This document shows positions 35,588-45,152 of a stretch of 64,000 nt of DNA, one piece after another. Each line of letters begins with the position of its first letter. Positions within the stretch are counted from its first letter, which is position 1. Under the pieces are notes generated by a model. It was not told where the DNA came from and made no database searches. It saw only the letters and a program-made list of their open reading frames with translations. The position numbers were made by a program, and so were the translations under genes. Source of the stretch: Ignavibacteria bacterium (GTDB taxonomy: Bacteria > Bacteroidota > Ignavibacteria > Ignavibacteriales > Melioribacteraceae); NCBI GenBank assembly GCA_012719345.1, contig JAAYAN010000200.1, forward strand, positions 1 through 64,000, in the 5' to 3' direction.

Positions 35588-37360
35588 ATGAAAAAAATGA
35601 TGTTACTTTGCAGTTTGTTTGTACTATTACAAGTGTCAGCTTTTGGACAAGCATATATGCCATATGTTGATGAAGTTAGGGGCGATACTCTTGTAATAAA
35701 AGATTATTATGATATGGGTGAAGTTCCAAATTCATTATATGATGCAATTAATGCAGATTCTATTGATGTACCTGCTGGCCGTGTATATTTATTAAAAAAC
35801 TATGGTTGGTATCCTGTAACTAGTAATCCTGTATCAAAACAAGGTGTTAAAATGATTATTATGGGCGAAATCAATGAGTCGCTTAAAAAAAGTCAAAATG
35901 CTGATGGTCCAGCTGTATTTAGCGGATATGTTGGAGAATCAACAAATAGTATCGGAAACTTAAATAGCGGTGGAGATTTGCTTGTAAAGAATATTATTGC
36001 TAATGCTGGTAACCCTGCTGGTGAACTTGGATGGACATTATTCGGATCTAGTGCAAATGCAAAATTAACTGTTGAAAATTGTATACTTGAACATAATCAG
36101 TGGGTAATGATAAATCCAAGTGCTAATTCTAAAATTACTTTCAAAGATAATTACATTGTTAATTTAGTTGGTCACCCTTGCAGACGTAACGGTGGTGTTA
36201 TTGACTTTTTCTCAAATCTAGATAGTATAGTATTTGAAAATAACACTGTAGTAAATGCACAAGGAAGTATTATTAAATATAGAAGTGGTTATCAAGTAAA
36301 CAGATCTATAATTAATCATAATACTTTTGTTAACTGTGCTGGTTACATTATGATGAATATTGGTAACACTGGTAATATAAGCTTAACAAATAACTTATTT
36401 GTTAACTCAAACGTTCAAGGTTATTGCTCAGTATTCCAGACAGAAGACGCTGGTGAAGTTGATGCTGAAGATTTACCAATGGGTTTTGTTAACGTTATTG
36501 TTGACTCAGCTAGTGCAGTAAATGGTTATACTTTTTATGCTAACCATAATGCTACATATTGGTCACCTATATGGGATGATTATATTTCAACATTATCTAC
36601 AGGAAATATTAATGGAACATCAGACTGGTATTCACAAAGGATTAAAATGAATAGCAGAAGTGAAACTATGTTTGCTGATGATGCTACATATCCTTATCTT
36701 ACAAATGGTACATGGATAGAAGGTATTCAACCTAATTTCACAGATCCAGCTGATTTATATACGACACAATTGGATCTAGTGAAGGCATATGCTTTATCTT
36801 GTGTAAATACGGCATCATCTGAATCATTACCTAACTGGCGTTTAGTAAGTACACCTGTTGAAGATTTATTTGTGTTTGCTGATTTTCCAGTTCCTGTTGA
36901 TTTGTCATATGATAACGCTGAATTATTAACTGGTGCTAATAGCGGTTTACCAGTTGGTGACTTAAACTGGTTCCCAGCTGAATATGCAAGTTGGCTTACT
37001 ATAAAAGCACAAGAAAATGCAAATGCTCATACAGCACTTTATACTGGAGTTATACCACAAGATCCTACTGATGTTGAAGCTTTAGAAATGCCAGCATCTA
37101 GCTATAGATTAGATCAAAATTATCCAAATCCATTCAACCCATCTACAACAATTACTTTTGCTGTTCCAGAAGCAGGAAACGTTACTCTTAAAGTATATGA
37201 TGTAATTGGTAAAGAAGTTGCATCTTTGGTTAATGGTCAATTAGCTGCTGATACATATAAAGTATCTTTTGATGCTGCTAGCTTATCAAGTGGTGTTTAC
37301 TTGTATACATTAAGTGTTGGTAACTTTACTCAAACCAAAAAAATGGTTCTGATGAAATAA
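35588..37360 (+). CDS. Secreted beta-helix-like protein with T9SS sorting domain
   Basis: 590 residues. A signal peptide (1-20, ending SAFGQA) is followed by an Asn/Ser/Val-rich body (about 110-340) whose repeated phrases (ENCILEHNQWVMIN, FENNTVVNAQG, INHNTFVNCAGYI, LTNNLFVNSN) are typical of right-handed parallel beta-helices as in pectate-lyase-like proteins. The last ~90 residues form a type A T9SS sorting domain (NYPNPFNPSTTITF ... GVYLYTLSVGNFTQTKKMVL). It is therefore exported by Sec, then through the type IX system to the surface. No catalytic motif was identified, so it may bind or degrade polysaccharide or be structural. Codon use looks different from housekeeping neighbours, with few NCG codons. 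Confidence 0.88.
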   Translation: MKKMMLLCSLFVLLQVSAFGQAYMPYVDEVRGDTLVIKDYYDMGEVPNSLYDAINADSIDVPAGRVYLLKNYGWYPVTSNPVSKQGVKMIIMGEINESLKKSQNADGPAVFSGYVGESTNSIGNLNSGGDLLVKNIIANAGNPAGELGWTLFGSSANAKLTVENCILEHNQWVMINPSANSKITFKDNYIVNLVGHPCRRNGGVIDFFSNLDSIVFENNTVVNAQGSIIKYRSGYQVNRSIINHNTFVNCAGYIMMNIGNTGNISLTNNLFVNSNVQGYCSVFQTEDAGEVDAEDLPMGFVNVIVDSASAVNGYTFYANHNATYWSPIWDDYISTLSTGNINGTSDWYSQRIKMNSRSETMFADDATYPYLTNGTWIEGIQPNFTDPADLYTTQLDLVKAYALSCVNTASSESLPNWRLVSTPVEDLFVFADFPVPVDLSYDNAELLTGANSGLPVGDLNWFPAEYASWLTIKAQENANAHTALYTGVIPQDPTDVEALEMPASSYRLDQNYPNPFNPSTTITFAVPEAGNVTLKVYDVIGKEVASLVNGQLAADTYKVSFDAASLSSGVYLYTLSVGNFTQTKKMVLMK

Positions 37361-37380
37361 TTTAGAATTATTTATAGAAA

Positions 37381-37410
37381 AAAAAACCCCGATAAATATC
37401 GGGGTTTTTT
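37381..37410. terminator. Bidirectional-looking terminator
   Basis: AAAAAACCCCGATA and TATCGGGGTTTTTT form a perfect fourteen-base stem with an AA loop. It separates the T9SS protein from the next gene pair, so those are probably separate transcripts or joined by read-through. Confidence 0.9.
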
Positions 37411-37454
37411 ATATTTACTAGAAAATGTATATTGTAAAAAGAATGGGAGAAAAA

Positions 37455-39194
37455 ATGTTGAAAAAGAAATTAGTATTTATAATATTAAAATTATTCCTAA
37501 TAATTGGTAATGATATAAATTATGCACAAAATGAATTCAATATCGTTGCGGAATATGATGATACTAATTTTGTAAAGTTTGAAGAATTAGCCAAATATGT
37601 ATCTGACTGGCAATTTAATTTGAAATATAGAGATAAGTTTGTTTCATTTAAGTATGCTGTAAATGAGATGATAATAAATAAAATTAAAAGATTAGATTAT
37701 TTTGATAAAAAAATGGATACTTGCAGTAATGTGATTAAGAATTTGGGGTTAACAGTAAATGACGAACTTACAGTAAAGTACTACGAAAGAAAGTTTCTTA
37801 ATAAATATACAAATGAGGAATTTACTAAGAAAATTTATAACGTAATGGATCGAGTTGTATATTTTCAGGAGATAGAAATTGAAAAACAAAACGATAAAAA
37901 TTCTGAAAAAGTAAAAAGAATTGAAGACATAATTGAAAAAATTAGAATAGATGTTGATAATGGTAAAAGTATTAAAGAGAGCATAAAAAAATATAAAAAT
38001 GAAATAAAAGTTGTTAAAATACAAGAAGCTGAAACAAATATAATTTGGAAGCATAGTATTATTGATCCGGTAAATAATAAAATATTCAATTCAAATGAAG
38101 GAAAAGCAATTGCTTTTTCAACGCCAGTATCTTATAGAATTGTTAAAATTACAAGAATAGAGAAAATTAAAATTGACAGTTATGAAAATGTTAAAGATGA
38201 GATTATAGAAGAATGCATAAAAAATTATGATGAACTTTGTTTTGAAGATTATAAAAAATACAAGATATCTTTAATTGATACGACAAGTTTAAAATGGAAT
38301 GATGATGAAATAATGAAATTAACAAATTATGCAAAAAATCCATTATTTTTTATAAATGCATATGAAGAAACGTTATCCAAAGAGATATTAAATGGTAATA
38401 AGAGAATATTGACACATAGAGCTGGTTATGTAGATTATAAATATTTAAAATATCTGGTAAGTAATGTTTATACTATTAAGAATCCTATGGAATTAAATGA
38501 AGAACAGATTAAGCAATTTATTATTGATGCGATTACAACTGAAATAATTACTCAAGAAGCTATTAATATGGGTTTGCAAACGGAATTATTTGCAAATTAC
38601 GAAGATAATATGCCACTTAGATATAAAATCTTACAAATATACAATAAAGTGGAAATAGAGAATAAAATACCTGAGATAAATGATAAAAGAAGATTAGAAT
38701 TCTATAAAGAAAATATGGATTCAATATTTTATCAATTAAATAAAGTTAATTTCTTAGTGATGGTATTTGATAATGCCAACGAAGCAAAACAAATATTTGA
38801 AAGAATTAACAGTGGTACAACATTCGAAAAAGCATTAAATAGATATTTAGTTCGAACATACATAAAAAGTAAAAATGGTGAAATTAAAAGTGTTTTGAAA
38901 AACGACAAACCAATATTTTCTGATTATGTTTTTGGTATGAAAGAAAATGAAATATCTGACGTAATTAAATTTACAGATCAAGATAACAAAGATAAATTCG
39001 CAATAATAAAATGTGTAACTTACATCCCAGAAAAACAATTGACTTTTGAAGAATCTAAGAAAGACCTGGATGAAGAATATAAAAAATATTATTACAATAA
39101 AATAGATAAAGAGATTATAGAAAAGTTGGTAGAAAAGTATAAACCTGTTTATCATTATGATGTAATAGAAAAGTGTTTATCCGGAAATAAATGA
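37455..39194 (+). CDS. Degenerate parvulin/SurA-like exported protein
   Basis: About 579 residues from the ATG at 37455, which has GGGAGA upstream and begins a signal peptide (MLKKKLVFIILKLFLIIG). An ATG ten codons earlier is possible. It is extremely Lys/Ile/Asn-rich. Two segments look like parvulin domains that have lost active-site residues. One (about 400-500) reads NFLVMVFDNANEAKQIFERI ... YVFGMKENEISDVIKF ... KFAIIKCV, where canonical parvulins have ASHIL and GYHIIK. The other (about 200-245) includes STPVSYRIVKI. It probably acts as a periplasmic chaperone rather than an isomerase. Its stop overlaps the next start (ATGA), implying coupled translation. Composition is more AT-rich than most of the window. 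Confidence 0.6.
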   Translation: MLKKKLVFIILKLFLIIGNDINYAQNEFNIVAEYDDTNFVKFEELAKYVSDWQFNLKYRDKFVSFKYAVNEMIINKIKRLDYFDKKMDTCSNVIKNLGLTVNDELTVKYYERKFLNKYTNEEFTKKIYNVMDRVVYFQEIEIEKQNDKNSEKVKRIEDIIEKIRIDVDNGKSIKESIKKYKNEIKVVKIQEAETNIIWKHSIIDPVNNKIFNSNEGKAIAFSTPVSYRIVKITRIEKIKIDSYENVKDEIIEECIKNYDELCFEDYKKYKISLIDTTSLKWNDDEIMKLTNYAKNPLFFINAYEETLSKEILNGNKRILTHRAGYVDYKYLKYLVSNVYTIKNPMELNEEQIKQFIIDAITTEIITQEAINMGLQTELFANYEDNMPLRYKILQIYNKVEIENKIPEINDKRRLEFYKENMDSIFYQLNKVNFLVMVFDNANEAKQIFERINSGTTFEKALNRYLVRTYIKSKNGEIKSVLKNDKPIFSDYVFGMKENEISDVIKFTDQDNKDKFAIIKCVTYIPEKQLTFEESKKDLDEEYKKYYYNKIDKEIIEKLVEKYKPVYHYDVIEKCLSGNK

Positions 39195-41494
39195 AAAAAA
39201 CATACATATATTTCGCTACACTGCTGATATCTTCTATAATATTATGCTTTGAAATTATTTCTACAAGGATATCTTCTGTAATATTTGTCCATAATTACGC
39301 ATTTATAATACTTTCTTTCTCAATAATGGGTTTGGGATTAGGCGGTATATTTTCGTATTACAAAATAAAAGTAAAATCTGAAACAGATTTACAGAAAGTA
39401 TTAAAGACTGTAATATTATGGATAGGATTATCCTTGAGTATATTTATTATCTCAATTGTAAAGTTTAACTTTATTAATCCGTATATATTTATTTTTCTGC
39501 TCACAGCTCCATTTTTCCTAGCGGGAATATTTTTTTCGCAAATATTTAAACAGTATTCCAGCGATAGTTTTACTCTTTATGCAGCCGATTTATCGGGTGC
39601 AGCAATCGGTTCTTTGCTGTCGCTAGTAATATTTAAAATATTTTCTGCGGAAAATGCAGTTCTTTTTCTTTCGTTAGCTTTAATTGCAACTACAAATATA
39701 TTTAAGAAAAAATCTTTTTACACAATCGGTTCTTTAGTAATAGTATTCATATTTATGTTGTTGTTGACAATAAATGGGAAGAGTTCTATAACTGCACAAA
39801 TACCAATTGGGAATTACCCGGAAAAAGATTTTTATTATGTTTATGATGACCCGAATGTTATATCAACAATAATTGATAGCAGATGGAGTAATTACGGAAG
39901 AGCGGATTTAGTAAGTTATAATCATCAGGATATAGTCCGCCATCTGTTTATCGACGGAGCAGCAGGTACTCAAATGTTTCGTTTTAATGGCGAAATAAAT
40001 AATCCGGGCAGATTGCTTTCAAGTATATTAATGAGAAATCCTACAACAATGCCATTATTATGGCTTGATGAGAAGGAAAAAGATAATATGCTGGTAATTG
40101 GACCAGGCGGCGGAAAAGAAGTTTTAACGGCATTACTGAGCGGAATTAAAAAAATCACAGGAATTGAAGTTAATCCCGATTTTGTTGAAATAGTTAAAGA
40201 TAATAAAGAGTTTAACGGAGGCATATATACCGATTTCCCGAATATTGATATTATAGTGAAAGAGGGACGTCATTTTATTAAGCAAACAGATCAGAAATAC
40301 GATTTATTAGTAATGGCATTACCTTCAACAGAACAAACCCAGAGCATTGATAATTTTGCAATGAGTGAAAATTTCCTTTTAACTGTTGAAGCAATTGAAG
40401 ATTATTTTAAAATTCTTACCAATGAAGGACAACTAATATTAACTGTTCATAATAAATGGGAATTACTACGATTAATAGTAACTACGTTGAAAGCATTTGA
40501 AAATATTGGTGTTTCAAATAAAGATGCCCTGAATCGTATTATTACAATCAGTGATGAATATGCTCCAACAATAGTAATTAAACGTAATGCATTTTTGAAA
40601 GATGAAGTTGAAAGAATTAAATTATATATGCAAAAGTTTCCATCAGATTTCCCAACGGTTAGCTTTTATCCATATGGTATTGCACCACAAAATTATTCAA
40701 TTGAAACCGAATTATTGTCGAATATAAACACTAATTATAGTTATTTAAATCAATATACAGAGAAAAGTACGAACAATATCACACCTGTTTACGATGATAG
40801 TCCGTATTTTTACAAAATTAACCGCGGTGTTCCCGATGAGTTTATATGGCTTTTAATTGCTTTTATAATAATAGGGGTAATGGCTGCTGTTATACCGCTA
40901 AGGTATTTATTAAAAAAACAAAAAAAAATTGCCATCAAGCATTTGAAGATTCCATTAGTAATTTTTATTTGTATCGGCTTAGGTTTTATGATCATTGAAA
41001 TATCGCTATTCCAAAAATTGATTTTATACTTGGGTTCTCCGACTATAGCTTTAGCGATACTTCTCAGTTCATTACTAATTGGGATGGGAATTGGAAGTTA
41101 TTATGGAAAAAAAATTAGAATCGACAATCCTTTTAAAAGGATTAAATATGTAATTTATATAATAATTATACTAAATATAATTTCAGTATTTCTCTTCCCC
41201 AAAATGTTTGATGTTATGCTTGAATATAGTCAAGTAATAAGAGCTGCTGCTCTATTTATATCAATTATGCCTATTGGTTTTTTTCTGGGCATACCATTTC
41301 CATCTGCAATTGAAATATTACAAATTAAAGGTATTGATACTTTAGTTCCGTGGATGTATGGATTAAATGGGATTATGTCAATAACAGGTTCTATTTTAAC
41401 AGTAATATTGTCGATGTTATTTGGCTTTACAATTACAAACTTAATTGGCGTTACTTTCTATACTGTTATCCTATTTATTAACGAAAATGATTAG
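39191..41494 (+). CDS. Polytopic membrane protein with spermidine-synthase-like domain
   Basis: 767 residues. About six N-terminal membrane helices (1-190) are followed by a soluble Rossmann domain (about 205-510). It has the aminopropyltransferase-like motifs NMLVIGPGGGKEVLTALLSG, ITGIEVNPDFVEIV and EGRHFIKQTDQKYDLLVMAL. About seven more helices follow (about 550-767). This is the fused membrane/spermidine-synthase-like architecture whose real substrate is generally unknown. The GGGKE loop and the acidic GIEVNP suggest binding of SAM or decarboxylated SAM. It is coupled by ATGA overlap to the degenerate parvulin-like gene. The membrane setting argues for modification of a lipid, envelope or secreted substrate rather than polyamine synthesis, which is inference. 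Confidence 0.8.
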   Translation: MKKTYIYFATLLISSIILCFEIISTRISSVIFVHNYAFIILSFSIMGLGLGGIFSYYKIKVKSETDLQKVLKTVILWIGLSLSIFIISIVKFNFINPYIFIFLLTAPFFLAGIFFSQIFKQYSSDSFTLYAADLSGAAIGSLLSLVIFKIFSAENAVLFLSLALIATTNIFKKKSFYTIGSLVIVFIFMLLLTINGKSSITAQIPIGNYPEKDFYYVYDDPNVISTIIDSRWSNYGRADLVSYNHQDIVRHLFIDGAAGTQMFRFNGEINNPGRLLSSILMRNPTTMPLLWLDEKEKDNMLVIGPGGGKEVLTALLSGIKKITGIEVNPDFVEIVKDNKEFNGGIYTDFPNIDIIVKEGRHFIKQTDQKYDLLVMALPSTEQTQSIDNFAMSENFLLTVEAIEDYFKILTNEGQLILTVHNKWELLRLIVTTLKAFENIGVSNKDALNRIITISDEYAPTIVIKRNAFLKDEVERIKLYMQKFPSDFPTVSFYPYGIAPQNYSIETELLSNINTNYSYLNQYTEKSTNNITPVYDDSPYFYKINRGVPDEFIWLLIAFIIIGVMAAVIPLRYLLKKQKKIAIKHLKIPLVIFICIGLGFMIIEISLFQKLILYLGSPTIALAILLSSLLIGMGIGSYYGKKIRIDNPFKRIKYVIYIIIILNIISVFLFPKMFDVMLEYSQVIRAAALFISIMPIGFFLGIPFPSAIEILQIKGIDTLVPWMYGLNGIMSITGSILTVILSMLFGFTITNLIGVTFYTVILFINEND

Positions 41495-41572
41495 AATTAT
41501 TAAAAGGAAATAATTCTTAAGAATAAAAATGTTTTAAAAATTAACTTATGCACACGAATCTGATTTTTAAAC

Positions 41573-41601
41573 TTGACAATATGTCTTTTGTTGTTTACAT
41601 T
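41573..41601 (+). promoter_or_regulatory. Sigma-70-type promoter for the MarR gene
   Basis: TTGACA (41573-41578), 17-base spacer, TACATT (41596-41601), lying 33 bases before the ATG. Good match at the -35 element, one mismatch at -10. Confidence 0.6.
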
Positions 41602-41634
41602 AAAAAGTGAATTTTAACAAATGGATATAATAAT

Positions 41635-42075
41635 ATGAATGAAAGATTAGTTTCTTACGGACCAAAAATCGATTTAGCTATTGATACTTGGGTTAAATTA
41701 GCAAGAGCATTTGCTGCAGTTGATAAAAAATCGATTAAAAACATACGGCAATATAAACTTACACAGCCTCAATTTTCGGTAATAGAAGCGCTTGGTCATT
41801 TAGGCTCGATGAAAGTAGGGGAGCTTTGCAAGAAAATGCTTGTCAGCGGCGGAAATATGACTTTGGTTCTAGATAATTTGGAAAAGAATAAATATATTGA
41901 AAGAATACACAGTAAAGAAGACAGAAGAGCGATACAAATTAAACTAACAAAAGATGGCACTAAATTATTCGAAGAAATCTTTTCGCATCATGCTAAATAC
42001 CTTTCGGAACTAATTGGTGTGCTTAGCGAAAATGAACAAAAACAGTTAGGTTCACTTCTAAAAAAATTAGTCTAA
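41635..42075 (+). CDS. MarR-family transcriptional regulator
   Basis: 146 residues. A winged helix-turn-helix core (QPQFSVIEALGHLGSMKVGE, then SGGNMTLVLDNLEKNKYIER and SKEDRRAIQIKLTKDG) is flanked by dimerisation helices, the standard MarR layout. Such regulators usually respond to small ligands or oxidants. One Cys lies in GELCKKM. It is convergent with the aquaporin gene and has no obvious target operon beside it. Its promoter has no clear inverted repeat that I could assign as an operator. Confidence 0.9.
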   Translation: MNERLVSYGPKIDLAIDTWVKLARAFAAVDKKSIKNIRQYKLTQPQFSVIEALGHLGSMKVGELCKKMLVSGGNMTLVLDNLEKNKYIERIHSKEDRRAIQIKLTKDGTKLFEEIFSHHAKYLSELIGVLSENEQKQLGSLLKKLV

Positions 42076-42099
42076 TAAACTCAAAGTAAAAAGATATTT

Positions 42100-42131
42100 A
42101 ACCAGCCGGGTTAACCGACTGGTTTTATTTT
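42100..42131 (+). terminator. Terminator after the MarR gene
   Basis: AACCAGCCGG (42100-42109) pairs with CCGACTGGTT (42115-42124) with one mismatch, followed by TTATTTTATT. Confidence 0.75.
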
Positions 42132-42132
42132 A

Positions 42133-42816
42133 TTATTCTTTATCAGAAATTAATTTATATACGATTCCTGCAAGAGCTGCTCCTACGATTGGAGCAATCC
42201 AAAATAGCCACAATTGTTCAATTGCCCATCCCCCTACAAAAATCGCCTGACTGGTACTGCGTGCCGGGTTAACAGAAGTATTTGTAACAGGGATACTGAT
42301 CAGATGTATAAGTGTAAGCCCTAAACCAATAGCTAATCCAGCAAATCCTTGAGGCGCTTTTTTATGCGTGGCACCAAGAATTATAATCAGGAACATAAAA
42401 GTCATAACAACTTCAGTGATTAATGCTGATGACAAATTATAACCACCGGGAGAATGTTCTCCGAAACCGTTTGCCGCAAAACCGCCTATTTCAAATCCTG
42501 GTTTTCCTGATGCTATTAGAAATAAAATACCTGCTCCGGCAATACCGCCAAGTACCTGAGCAATAATGTAAGGTATGAGTTCTTTAGTACTAAATCTTCC
42601 GCCTACCCATAATCCTACCGATACAGCAGGGTTGAGGTGGCATCCGGAAATATGACCAATGGCATAAGCCATAGTAACAACAGTTAAACCAAAAGCAAGC
42701 GAAACCCCAGCTAATCCTATTCCCAATTCGGGAAAAGCTGCAGCCAGAACAGCACTTCCGCATCCGCCAAGAACAAGCCACATTGTTCCAATGAATTCCG
42801 CAGTTAGTTTTTTCAT
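42133..42816 (-). CDS. aqpZ: Aquaporin Z-type water channel
   Basis: 227 residues, six membrane helices plus the two half-helices carrying NPA motifs ([10 protein letters not shown] and [10 protein letters not shown]). The start [20 protein letters not shown] is nearly the family signature, and the residues around the second NPA ([10 protein letters not shown]) fit the water-selective AqpZ type rather than glycerol facilitators. Monocistronic, with AGGAG before the ATG. Confidence 0.95.
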   Translation of the reverse strand: MKKLTAEFIGTMWLVLGGCGSAVLAAAFPELGIGLAGVSLAFGLTVVTMAYAIGHISGCHLNPAVSVGLWVGGRFSTKELIPYIIAQVLGGIAGAGILFLIASGKPGFEIGGFAANGFGEHSPGGYNLSSALITEVVMTFMFLIIILGATHKKAPQGFAGLAIGLGLTLIHLISIPVTNTSVNPARSTSQAIFVGGWAIEQLWLFWIAPIVGAALAGIVYKLISDKE

Positions 42817-42922
42817 AATAGCTCCTTTTATTGTGTGAGAATGTAAAATTCTTTTCGAATAAAAAATATCATTTTATTTATTTAAACAAAACAATATTAA
42901 TATGTCAATTCAAAAAAAAGAG

Positions 42923-44962
42923 TTATTTTCTTTTTAAGATGTAAGAAGTTACGGGTTCAAGAGTAATTAAAGCTTCTGCCTGCTTTGGATTGCTGAGAAT
43001 AACATTGTCGGGAGTAACTAATATTTCCCAGCTGCCCTCCGGTAAACTAAATTTAGAGGATATTGTTTGGCTAGCATTAAATAGAACTAAAAATTCTTGT
43101 GTATTGCGGTAAATACTAATACCAAATGCAAAATGATTGTGAGGGTCTTCCTGAAAAAGGATATCTTCATAATGTGCATGCCGGAATGCCGAATATTCTT
43201 TCCTTAACCTGATAAGTCCTTGGTAATAATTGAATAGGTTTTTGTTTATATCCAAGTGTTCGTAATTTATATAATTTGTTTCGTCATCTTTATTATAAGA
43301 ATTATGGTCTAAAAATCCTTTCTGAGGATCATCCATTTTATTTGAAGCTGCAATTACTTTCGATCTGGCGAATTCCTGTCCGGAATGGATCATCACAATT
43401 CCTTGTGAAGTAAGCAGAAAGGCTGCTGCAAGCTTATTTAACCGAAGCTGCTTTTCTGTTAATTTATAATGGTTAGCTAAATCTTTAACAGGAAGGTGCG
43501 GGTCAACGTCTCCAAGTCCGATTCGGATAAAATCACCCAAGGTATAACCGTCGTGCGATTCAAGATAATTAACTGAATGTTCTTTTTTATTGAATAAACC
43601 GTGGTGGTCTTTGTTCAAAGTTCCGCGTACATAACTTTTTATTCTCGAAGGGTTGTTGTTTCCATACCAGTTTTCAAATATCCAGCCTTTGCCGTTATAT
43701 GGATTTTCACCTTTTATTCCATTCCGGATTTGATCATTCCAGCTGGCGCAATCTCTTGCTGAAAATCCGCGCGGATCATACCCGCCGCCCCAAGGTTCCC
43801 CCATAAAAACAACATGAGGATTTATTTTCCGTGCTTCGTGAGTAACTTCTTCTATTGTTTCCCAATCTATAAGATGCCCCAAATCGAACCTGAATCCGTC
43901 AATGTGATATTCATTCATCCAGTGAAGAATGCTGTCTCTAATCATTTTTCTTACCATTGGACGTTCAGTTTTAAGATCATTACCGCATCCGCTTTGGTTG
44001 GAAAATGTTCCGTCTTCATTTTTACGGAAATAATAATCGGCATTTATTTCTTTAAGATTGGCTTTTTCATATTCCGATAAATGATTGTAAACAACATCCA
44101 TTATTACAGCGATATTTTCTTTATGAAATGCTTTCACCATTTCTTTAAAACTTGTGACTTGATTACCGGCAGTTCCTATCCAATTCTTAAATTCAGCTTT
44201 ATTGCCTTCTTCTGTAAAAAAAGCAGTAGGAGCAAAAAATGAGGTTGTCATATATCCCCAATGATTTTTTTCATAGGGATTCCAAGTATTATACCGGCGG
44301 TTTAATTCTTGCTTATAGGGTAATTCTAAATGTGTAAATTCCATTGCAGGCAGTAGTTCAACGCAGTTTACACCCAAGTTTTTAATATGATTAAGTCCGC
44401 CTTTAATGCCTTTTTCAATCATACCTTTGTAAGTACCAGGATTTTTAGCTCCGGAACTTTTATGTGCTGTAAGATCTTTGATATGAGCTTCATAGATAAT
44501 CAAATCGCGCCAGTCATTTTGAACCCATGTATCGCTTTCCCAGTTAAAGTTATCGTGTACTATAAGGGATAGTTTTCTTCCCATATAATCAATTTCAGTA
44601 GCAACAGCTTTCGAATAAGGATCAAGACAAATCAAATCAGGATTTATTTCATTTTGATGTTTCCTTTGGACTTTGAAGCCGTAAAATTTGTTGTATAATT
44701 CACCATTTAGAATTATCTCCCAAACATAATCTCTCAAGCGGATCATTCCATAACTTTGATAAGAATTGTCACTTGGATTATCAAAAACACAAAGAAAAAC
44801 CTTTTCAGCATCAGGAGCAAATATTCTAAAATGTGTTTTACCGGCTTCAACAAAAGCTCCCAATTTAAGATCGGAATAAAGCTGGTCGTAATTTTTAGTA
44901 TGATCTGAGAATGCTACATTTTCTTTTCCGCTTAAACTTTCATTATCGCTAGTTATAAACAA
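42923..44962 (-). CDS. GH13 glycogen-debranching/isoamylase-type enzyme
   Basis: 679 residues. An N-terminal CBM48-like beta domain (about 33-140, LGAFVEAGKTHFRIFAPDAE) precedes a GH13 barrel. It has region I DVVYNHLS (289-296), region II GFRFDLGH with nucleophile D360, region III GEPW with acid/base E389, and region IV ESHD with D471. HWGYMTTSFFAP replaces the YNWGYDP hallmark of type I pullulanase and is closer to the isoamylase/GlgX pattern. It probably hydrolyses alpha-1,6 branches of glycogen or starch. No signal peptide, so cytosolic. No other glycogen gene is adjacent. Confidence 0.85.
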   Translation of the reverse strand: MFITSDNESLSGKENVAFSDHTKNYDQLYSDLKLGAFVEAGKTHFRIFAPDAEKVFLCVFDNPSDNSYQSYGMIRLRDYVWEIILNGELYNKFYGFKVQRKHQNEINPDLICLDPYSKAVATEIDYMGRKLSLIVHDNFNWESDTWVQNDWRDLIIYEAHIKDLTAHKSSGAKNPGTYKGMIEKGIKGGLNHIKNLGVNCVELLPAMEFTHLELPYKQELNRRYNTWNPYEKNHWGYMTTSFFAPTAFFTEEGNKAEFKNWIGTAGNQVTSFKEMVKAFHKENIAVIMDVVYNHLSEYEKANLKEINADYYFRKNEDGTFSNQSGCGNDLKTERPMVRKMIRDSILHWMNEYHIDGFRFDLGHLIDWETIEEVTHEARKINPHVVFMGEPWGGGYDPRGFSARDCASWNDQIRNGIKGENPYNGKGWIFENWYGNNNPSRIKSYVRGTLNKDHHGLFNKKEHSVNYLESHDGYTLGDFIRIGLGDVDPHLPVKDLANHYKLTEKQLRLNKLAAAFLLTSQGIVMIHSGQEFARSKVIAASNKMDDPQKGFLDHNSYNKDDETNYINYEHLDINKNLFNYYQGLIRLRKEYSAFRHAHYEDILFQEDPHNHFAFGISIYRNTQEFLVLFNASQTISSKFSLPEGSWEILVTPDNVILSNPKQAEALITLEPVTSYILKRK

Positions 44963-45056
44963 AATTCACCTTAATACATAATTCAAAAAATTTATAGGTA
45001 CAAAATCTGGGGAAGGAGTATATCTCTTTTTTACTCAGAATGTACTTAACAAAAGA

Positions 45057-45130
45057 ACTTGGAATTAATTTCTCTTAAAAATTATCGATAAAAAATAATT
45101 TCTTTTTAGTGCTTGAAATTAATTCCAAGT
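45057..45130. repeat. Perfect 16-bp inverted repeats 42 bases apart
   Basis: ACTTGGAATTAATTTC (45057-45072) and GAAATTAATTCCAAGT (45115-45130) are exact reverse complements. A smaller AAATTAT/ATAATTT pair lies in the spacer. The element sits between the GH13 gene and the DUF362 gene. It may be a structured 3' end, a small RNA, or a miniature mobile element. Confidence 0.6.
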
Positions 45131-45152
45131 AACTCCTGCAAGTAGTTCAATA

